The translations under genes and the position numbers were made by a program. The notes below the pieces were generated by a model. It saw only the letters and a list, made by a program, of their open reading frames with translations, was not told the origin of the DNA and made no database searches. Below are positions 56,329 to 64,000 of a stretch of 64,000 bases of DNA, in pieces. Every line of letters begins with the position of its first letter. The first letter of the stretch is position 1. The stretch comes from Avena insularis (lineage: Eukaryota; Streptophyta; Magnoliopsida; Poales; Poaceae), in NCBI GenBank assembly GCA_023614405.1, contig CM042688.1:71720253-71784252 (forward strand), in the 5' to 3' direction.

Positions 56329-57910
56329 TGATACGTTGCTAACGTATCCATAATTTTTGATGTTCCATGCTTGGTTTTATCTACTTTCTTGTGTTTTGTC
56401 CACACTTTGGAGTACTTTTCATATGATTTCTTGCACTAACCTATTAACAAGAGCCACCGTGCCAACTGCATGTTTTTGGTTCCAGGAAAGTCAGAAAATG
56501 AATATTCTCGGAATTGGGTGGGACAAAAGCCAAAGTCAGTTTTCATCGAGGGACACCTGGAGCCAGAATACGAGACGGAGAGGGTCTGGGGCCCGGCCAC
56601 ACCACATGGCCATGGGGCCAGGCCTGGCTCATGCCAGGGGGTGGTCTGGCCGCCCCAGGCACCCCCTCGGTCTCTCCTTCCGCCTCTAAGTTGCCTCCGA
56701 TACAGAAACCCTAAGTACCGGATCAAAATTCCACAAAAGAGTCTGTAGCCGCCGTCATCTCCATCCCTAGATCGGGAGGGATCTGAAGCTCTTCCCGGCA
56801 CCCTGCCGGAGAGGGGAATTCACCCTGGAGGCCTTCTTCTTCATCATGCAAGCCTCCGGTGTGATGTGTGAGTAGTTCATCTCTGGACTATGGGTCCATG
56901 TAGTAGCTAGATGGCTGGTTCTCCTCCTTCGTGCTATCATGTTTAGATCTTGTGAGCTCCACTAATGATCAAGATCATCTATTTGTAATTCTACATGTTG
57001 TGTTTGCGGAGATCCGATGGATATTGAGATGATATTTCAGATTGATTATTGATTCTATCATGTCTTTGTTATTTGTGATCTTGCATGCTTTTCGTTGTTA
57101 GTAGCTATCTTGGCCAAGTAGATGCTAGCAACTCCAAGAGTTAGTATTTATGCTCGATAGTGGGTTGATGCCTCTAGTAATCTAGGGAAGTGACAGAAAT
57201 CTCTAAGGTACTAGATGTCTTTGTTGCTACGGGGAGAAAACAATCCTTTGTTCATAGAACAATCGTATTGTTTACTTTACACGCAATTTGTAATGCAATT
57301 ATCCGTTGCTTGCAAATTAATACTGGAGGGGGTTCGGATGATAACCTGAAGGTGGATTATTAGTCATAGATGCAGTTGGATGGCGGTCTATGTATAATGT
57401 TGTAATGCCCAATCGAATCTCAAAGGAGTCAAGATGAGTAGTATATGCTTGTATGCTTTCTCGATGTTTGTCAATTTCCCCGTTGTAATTTGTTCACCCA
57501 ACATGTCATCTATCTTAAGGAGAGCCACCTCTAGTGAACTATGGACCCCGGTCCTTTATTTTACCATCAATCTACAATCAACTGTTTACTGCTTTGTGTT
57601 TACTTTCTGCAAACTATTACTTTCTTCCACTCGATATGTTTAATCCTTTGTTTTCAGCAAAACCGGTGAGATTGACAACCTCATCGTAAGTTGGGGACAG
57701 AGTTTTGTGGTTGTGTTGTGCAGGTCTCCATGTTGCTGTTGGCACCAGTAGTGTGCCCTGCCAAAGTTCAGCTAGCTACACCTTTGGGGTGTTTCCTTGC
57801 TCCTACTGGATTGATAACCTTGGTTTCATAATTGAGGAAAACTTACTGTTGTGCTCATCATACCTTCCTCTTGGGGTTCCCCAACAAGCTCGTTAATACA
57901 CGAGTCAGCA
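56329..57910 (+). repeat. Element B 3' LTR
   Basis: Starts TGATACGTTGC and ends GAGTCAGCA. Confidence 0.93.
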
Positions 57911-57915
57911 AGCCT

Positions 57916-58338
57916 ACATAGCACCCCAAACAATGTCACGCAAGAAACACCCATCTTTCTGGTCCCGACACTGAAGCCATACTTCCAGTCGAAGTAACTC
58001 ATGAATCCATTTGGGTCATCGAGTACGATGAAGAAGCCTCCAGGGAAGCACTCAAAGATTTCATTGATGCACTCGACGAATCTCGAGACGTTGCTCTGCA
58101 GAGAGCGACAATTTTTGAGCAGAACCTGCACAACTATCATAGCCATCGACGGCGTCCTAGGTCCTTCATCGTAGGGGGCATGGGCCTTCGCCTCAAACAA
58201 GATGGCCATCACAAGATGGAGTCGCCATGGGAAGGACCCTACATCGTCACAGAAGTAATCCCTGGCGGGGCATATCGGATCCAAGACAACAAGACCAGAG
58301 TCAAGTACTCCAAAGTGTGGAATGTTGTGCAGTTGTGA
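57916..58338 (+). pseudogene. pol: Element C integrase C-terminal part
   Basis: Resumes after B with HSTPNNVTQETP. A frame change near 57965 leads into EVTHESIWVIEYDEEASRE and then GLRLKQDGHHKMESPWEGPYI, VTEVIPGGAYRIQDNKT and VWNVVQL, ending at TGA 58336-58338. This C-terminal integrase module has the same layout as that of D (PPWEGPFVINKALLNGSYY). Confidence 0.85.
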
Positions 58339-58783
58339 TGTTTCTACGCTTAGGACTTTACTTTCTGCAATTTACATTCAATAAGACCTACGGCCAGGCA
58401 TCTGAGCCAAATACTTTGTACTTTACTTCCAATAAGGCCAATGTTCAGGCAATTATGCCAAAACATGTACCTCCATATTCGGTGATAAATAAAGCTAAGT
58501 TCCCGAACCCAGCCTTAGTCTCCTTTTTGTTATTTTTCTCACCCGATACTCGATGGCTCATTAAACTCTCATCTGAACAAAAATATACACCCTGATGCTC
58601 GTGGGCTTCGCTAACACAGCACACTAAAACCTTCGGCTTCGTCGACAAACACATAATGCTTTGACCTGAATAGCTAACTTGGCCCTAGGGCGCATAAGAC
58701 AACTTCACATCGGCTACTATCACAAATAAAACGCATAGACACGAAACATTTTCTATTAAGTACGAAGCAAAATTTTACATAGT
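58339..58783 (+). other. Element C region after integrase
   Basis: No ORF of note. Several imperfect CAATAAGRCC / AGGCA motifs repeat near 58378 and 58430. Interrupted by H at 58783. Confidence 0.5.
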
Positions 58784-61700
58784 TCTAACACCCTCGAATC
58801 GGACCTATGCAAGTTTTAGCCCTTTCCGCCAAACCCGCATAGAAACGATTCAAGGACGCCCACAAGGCACTTTTGTGCGGGTGGAAAACAAAGTAATACC
58901 ATTACACAACAGTCCTCGATGGGACCCACAGAACAGATATATACAACAGCGACTCAACGAGTCAAGAATACAGATATACAATACAAAGATCCAAATCACC
59001 TTGAAAACGATACAGCGTCCGAGTATGGACAAGAGGCAAATGGGGCTAAGAGCCCTGAAGAATAACCAATGGCGTCCATAACCCTGCCCAGGCCAAGCCG
59101 GAAGGGACCCTGCTAATGACGTCGATCTCAAACCTGCTAAAACAAAGGGGTGCCGACAAAGGGCAAAGAAAAAAGAGGAGCGTCAGTACTGAAGCCAGTG
59201 CACGGCGAGGCTAGAATTCAGCGGCTCTCGCCTACATAGGTATGGTGGACTGAAGCGGCAGCGTAGCAGCACTAAACAACCTATAGAGACTCGATTCAAC
59301 GGACGGCTATTAGAGAGGGATAAGAAAGACCTATTCGGGACCAACCTGACACTAACACCAATCATACCCATCCTGGTATTTCCCCCTCGAGACCAAACGA
59401 GGAAGTCAAACCGAGAAACTCACACAGTTGGCAATTTTACTCATTCCGTTATAGTTGCAGCACTTACTAATCAGATATAGAGCTTGAGTCATCCTGATAG
59501 CATAAGTAGTGGGCAGTTTTAGTTAACATTCCGTTGTAGTTGGAACATTTACTAGTCAGATATAATTGTCCTGGGGAATCCCAAAACCCAGTAGTTATTG
59601 GCACTTTTATCACATTCCATTGGAGTTGCAATACTTACTAGGCAGATATAACAAGACACAAGGAACCACAGCTCCACCAGTTGTTGGCATTTTTAATATC
59701 CATTCCGTCGTATTTGAATCTGATTACTAGTCACATATTAAGTCAAATTTATAGCAGTACTTTAGTTATGCTTGTCTATGATCAAGATACCGTGCTCTAA
59801 GTAGTCCATAACCGCGGACACGGCTTTCAGAAAGTTTTACCCTATAGGGGTGCACAAATAGCAACACACACTCGATCAACCTCAGAAAAACCAACTCAAA
59901 ACCCAACGAGGCTTTCTCGACAAAGCAATCACAGGATTCATAAAATATTTCAGGGGGCCACCCCACTAAGCTACCCGCAACAAAGTTGGTCTGCTCTGGA
60001 ACGGACCCAGGGTTTGTGATGACGGTTGTAAACGACTGGGAACCCGAAAGTGTGACTGGGCTTGTCGATACCGCGAAAACGTGGCACGATCCAAAACAGT
60101 ACAGGTGCTCCATGCACAATCTTAATTAAAGCAGTAAACATGGCATAAGTACAGGATAGTAATAAAGCCCCAAACTAGTTTGTGGCCCCAAGAAATAGAA
60201 ATGAATCAAGTTCTGGCTCAGGGGGATCCCATAGGGTCTCCCGAATGTGGATAGTGCGAATAGTCAAGGAACAGGTATCAAGTACTCGGGGCCTACGGAA
60301 CACAAGTGGACATAAAAACCAAATAGCATATATTGCCTACTGGTGCCTCTTTCATTAGTTATCCCAGCAATTTAATAGTTGTATTTAAAGTCATGAACAT
60401 CTCCACCATTAAGCATCTCCACCATTTATCATGTGCCAACTTGCCGTCAACGGTGGAACGACAACGACGCAAAGCAACACAGAAGCAAGCAACTATGACT
60501 TGCAAGGCCGACTTTCTATCAAACAACAGGCAATAGGATGTGTCCATGGCAATATAGAGGCTGCCAGGAGTATAAATGGTGCACGGAAACTAAAGCATCG
60601 CGACACAGATAGCAATAGATCAACAGGAGGAAAATAAAGACTATGAACGCAAAATAGGTAGAAAGGGGGGAGAATGCTCGCCTAGGAAACACTGCCGACG
60701 GATCATTATCCAAAGAACTAATCGATACTCGCATCCACTCATCGGCCTAATACGCGAAGAAGCAAACACTAGAAGAAACACCGGATGCAATATTTAATAC
60801 TACGGCAGAAGATCCGGCATGCTTATGATATGATGCCAATGCGGTGCAATTAGGAAATATTAAGCGGAACCGAGGTCTCGACAATTAATCATTAGGTTTA
60901 AGTTGTTTATAAACCCCACAATTTAAATGTTGTCTTAACAAGGCAAACATGGCATCGGTTCACTACTCAAATTTAAATGGAGTCCGGAATAAGACAAAAG
61001 TATTCCGCATAAACACTCCATATTTAATTATGAGGTGAATCGGCATAATGCCCCCAAACCACAGACAGGTATGCATGTATGAACAATTTATATGCAACAG
61101 ATTATATATATAGCATTTATAAAATAGGGGCTCGGGAAAAGGTTCACACATCTGGGTTCGGGAGATCTTGGGGTTCAGGGGTTCGGGGTTTGGTCTCAGG
61201 GTCCGGATCTGGGGTTCGGTTCGACGGGATCGTTCTCGGACAACGGAAGGAGAGCTTGGCGTTCCGGGAAGAAGGACTTGGTTTGGCGTCAGCGACCTTG
61301 GCGTCCGGGTTCTCGGCGTCCATGAAGAAGATCATGTCGATCCACGGGGTACGGTCTTCGGGGTCGAGAAGATCTTGGCGCTCGGCGTCCTATAGTTCCA
61401 GGTTCCATGTCGGCATACTCGACGTCCATGAGGAAGATCTTGGCGTCATTTGTTGAGGTTCTCGGGCATCGCATCTGGAAAGGAGTACTTGTCGCATCCA
61501 TGGTCTTCGGGGTTCGGGAAGGAGGTCTTGCGGTTTCCGATGGAGATCTTGACGCTTCAGGCCGAAAATCCTCGGCTTCGGTCCCATGTCGATGGTCTTG
61601 GTGTCCGGGGATTCTCCGGGTTCTTTTCACGTGTTAGAAACACTCTTGGGTTCGGTTCCCCTGTGCACATCTTCTATACGTCTCGTGATGACTTGATACA

Positions 61701-63244
61701 AACCACCAGGAATCCACAAACTAAGTCTAGATACAGGGCAACTTCTGGCTGTTGTAGTTGAACGACTGCAAACACACATAGCAGCAACGGGCCACCACAC
61801 GCGGATGTAGGACGAGGAAGAGGTCGAGGCGGCCAGCGGAGAGAAGCACAGAGCGAAAGTCGGCCCTCCGATGGTCAGCGTCCGTGGCGGGTAGGCGGTG
61901 AGGGAGGCATGCCAAGAGTGCATGCGTCCTGCAGGATGGATGGAGGCCAGAAGGTGAGGGGATGGCGAAGGCGACAGGGTGCTGGTTGCAGGTGGCGGCG
62001 GAGGGGTCGCGAGCGCAGGCGACGCTGAAGGGCGGCGAAGCAGCAGAGGGGATTCCGACAGGGAGAGAAGAGCTCGGGGTGGCGGGGTGAGGCCGAGGTG
62101 CTGGGGGAGGAGCTCGGGCTTGGACCTGAGGAAGGCGATGCGACGGCAAGGTGGCGGCGGCTCGGGAGTATGGTGACGGCGGGCCAGAGGTGGTGGCCTA
62201 GGCTGGAGGGTGCGACTGAGGGCGGCGGCCGCAGGGTGGCATCGGACGGCGACCTGGCAGTGACTGGAGGAGGGAGGCCACGGCGAGGGGAAGCGACCGA
62301 GGACGAGGTGCTCGGGGGCGTGGCTGATGACCGGCGGCGAGGGGCGAGGACAATGATGGACCTGCGGCGGCGGCGCGCGAGTGGAGGGGAGGGGGTGACG
62401 AGGAGGCGGAGTCGGTCGGCATGGCAAGCAGCGTTGGTAGCAGCGGAAGAAGAGGAAGGTCGCGGTGGTAGGTGGGGAGGAGAGGCGGCGACCCGTGGCG
62501 GCAAGATGTGGCCGAGGTCAAGCCGGAGAGAGGCGGGCGGCGGAGAAGATCGAGTGGGGTTGGTGGGGAAGCGTCGGGGAGTAGACGACGAGCGGAGGAG
62601 AGATAGGGAGGGGATTGCGGGCAGGTGGGCAGACGGGGTCGGGCCAGGCACGAGATGTGAGCGTGTCATGCAGGGCAAGAGAGAGGGAGACGCGGGCTGG
62701 CGTGCGGGCAGGGTGCGGTGCGCGTGGCGGGCGATGGGGGTGGCCAGGCGTTGTCGGCAGGGGCCCCGGCTGCGGGTGGCGACCAGGTGCGTGCGAGGAA
62801 GCGTGCGAAGAGTGGGGGGTTGGCGGCGGCTGGATGGTGGGAGGGAGGAAGGGTAGGTTGGGTCTAGGGTTGGGCTTGTTCTAGGTTAGGTTTTTTTATA
62901 CGGGCCGGGTCTGCTGGGGTAGTAGGTGGCCTGGCCTAAACGGCTGGGCTGCCTCCCCTGGTAGAAAATAGTTTTATTTATTTATTCTTATTTAAACACA
63001 TTTGCAAATATCTTTTAGACAAACAAAATATCCAGAAAAGACCGGGGTTTTGATTTGAAATAAATACGGGGGATATTTAGAAATTAAAACTAGGCTTTTA
63101 GAAAATAGTTTTTGACAAACCATGCATAAAGACATGACGATGCTCAAATGCAATGTGGCATGATGACATGGGCATGCAGTCATGATGATGCAATGCACCA
63201 AAAACACCGCGATTTTCTAGTAGTGGTTTTAGCGGGATGCCACA
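58784..63244 (-). mobile_element. Element H: solo LTR of the G family (4461 bp)
   Basis: Aligns with the G LTRs over its length; ends TCTAACACCC (decayed TGTAACACCC) and GGGATGCCACA; TSD ATAGT (58779-58783 and 63245-63249). More diverged from the two G LTRs than they are from each other. A GC-rich segment lies at about 61150-62900. No coding sequence is accepted in it. Confidence 0.92.
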
Positions 63245-63281
63245 ATAGTTCACATGTACTTTTGCATGGGCACACTGTCAG

Positions 63282-63650
63282 TTACACTGCGAAATTAAGG
63301 AAAAAGTCTTCGTCTTCTTCGAGGCATCCGCGGATGATTCTAATTGCAGGCTTGCGAGCAGCCGCATAATGGGGCTCCATGTTGATCATCCCACCTCCAG
63401 AAAGAGAAGGAATGCCTCGCGACACAACTTCCAAATCGATCATAGGATTATGCACATGCACCTAAGTAAGCGCAACTTTCGCGCCTACCATAATATGCAG
63501 CTTCACAAAGTGATAAATCCTCTCGCCTTGCTGAAACTTCGTCATCAATGTGGCAAGACCATGAGGTTTAGGATCTCGAGGAAACATGGCATTATATATA
63601 ATAGCTAGCGCCTGACGACAACACTCAACAAAATCCTCCACCTCGGTCAC
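63282..63650 (-). pseudogene. Antisense coding segment in element C, last exon
   Basis: On the strand opposite to C pol, from a CAG acceptor at 63653-63651 to TAA 63284-63282, with one internal TAG near 63462. It reads VEDFVECCRQALAIIYNA, FPRDPKPHGLATLM and VGAKVALT, then ends with acidic EEDEDFFLNFAV. VGAKVALTxVHVHNP parallels WAGARITLSLVKAHY in the last exon of the antisense gene of D. A probable upstream exon is 63858-63954 (EAYLLEEISRASEK). This fits an antisense gene of the Tat lineage; function unknown. Confidence 0.55.
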
Positions 63651-63857
63651 CTGACCTGGAGAAGGGCCAGTGTATAGGCACGGTGGTGGTCAGTCCAGAA
63701 ATTGCTACTCGCACCTTGAGAAGCTTCTAGAAAAGCATTAATTGAGACTGTAAGCACTAAGTTTCTTCCTTCTCACATAATCGTATACCTAGGAAAAAGC
63801 AAAGGATTATTTTCTACAGCTAGACAATAAGACTCAGGGGCTCTGTGAGAAGCTTAC

Positions 63858-63954
63858 AAAGCATTTTTTCGCTTGCCCTTGAGATTTCTTCCAACAGATA
63901 TGCTTCGTGATCTAGAGTTTTTCACATCTTCGACTGTGATACCTCTACCATTGC
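63858..63954 (-). pseudogene. Antisense coding segment in element C, probable upstream exon
   Basis: Bounded by a TTGTGCAG acceptor (ending 63955) and a GTAAGC donor (63857 onward). Contains one TGA. The translation is Glu/Lys-rich like a coiled coil, comparable to the 23232-23537 exon in D. The gene continues beyond the window. Confidence 0.4.
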
Positions 63955-64000
63955 CTGCACAACTCCAAGATTACCCTCCAACCATTTTATTCATTGGGTT

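Larger units (their letters stand above)
51163..57910 (+). mobile_element. Element B: non-autonomous relative of A
   Basis: LTRs at 51163-52763 (1601 bp) and 56329-57910 (1582 bp), perfect TSD AGCCT (51158-51162 and 57911-57915). The LTRs and the 3' region (53640-56328) match element A, but gag and most of protease are replaced by an unrelated 217-codon ORF. Removal of B restores the integrase frame of C (VLWSL followed by HSTPN). No RT or integrase. Confidence 0.93.
48760..64000 (+). mobile_element. Element C: Tat-type Ty3/gypsy retrotransposon, 3' half
   Basis: Own segments are 48760-51162, 57916-58783 and 63250-64000. It starts inside RT at the edge of F's right LTR and runs through RNase H, second RNase H and integrase, then a 3' region with an antisense coding segment, and off the window. 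LTRs are not in view. It is the oldest element on this side, since F, B and H are inserted in it. Confidence 0.85.

Noticed and set aside
1..64000. Specific family names for the LTR elements
   Set aside because: LTR starts resemble known Triticeae families, but exact assignment needs a database comparison that could not be run.
1..64000. CRISPR arrays, rRNA, tRNA genes, bacterial operons
   Set aside because: None found by reading; the short repeats present belong to retroelement non-coding regions.

Overview
This window is nuclear DNA from a large-genome grass, most likely Triticeae or a close pooid relative. The evidence is a dense stack of nested Ty3/gypsy LTR retrotransposons (Athila-type with a tRNA-Asp-like primer site, and Tat-type with a second RNase H and antisense genes), with one broken host-type gene and no bacterial-style gene organisation. 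Species cannot be fixed from the sequence. Elements are lettered A-J here because no family name could be verified.

Layout. 1-7802: element A, an Athila-type element on the minus strand (LTR remnant, 3' region, protease, gag, 5' LTR). Its 5' LTR is interrupted by a solo LTR (J, 6054-7389, TSD GAATT). 7803-9829: an island that is not an LTR element, holding a two-exon pseudogene with a zf-XS-like zinc finger and flanked by about 42-bp repeats. 9830-48759: element F, Athila-type, plus strand, with a truncated left LTR. F carries two nested insertions. E (Athila-type, plus, 13849-35657) sits in F's ATHILA-type ORF and itself contains D (Tat-type, minus, 19551-32284, TSD AGCAT). G (36471-46560, minus, TSD AGAGT) has LTRs over 4 kb and an 837-bp interior, and one of its LTRs contains a 763-bp TRIM (I, 44055-44817, TSD TTGGG). 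48760-64000: element C, Tat-type, plus, whose 5' half is missing. C is broken by F, by B (51163-57910, non-autonomous, related to A, TSD AGCCT) and by a solo LTR H of the G family (58784-63244, TSD ATAGT). The insertion order is therefore C, then F, then E, then D; and F, then G, then I.

How the parts relate. The complete enzyme sets belong to the Tat-type elements D (PR, RT, RNase H, second RNase H, IN, all in one frame with stops) and C (partial). The Athila-type elements A, E and F keep only gag and protease, and E and F also keep an ATHILA-family ORF; B has an unrelated 217-codon ORF. All of these would depend on enzymes supplied in trans. The most unusual content is an intron-containing gene antisense to element D (20684-24162) with its own TATA box and telo-box, with a relative antisense to C at the right edge. 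Also notable are the hairpin-like repeats between protease and the ATHILA ORF in E, the unexplained ORF of B, and the G LTRs with a GC-rich leader. No intact host gene, tRNA, rRNA or CRISPR array was seen.
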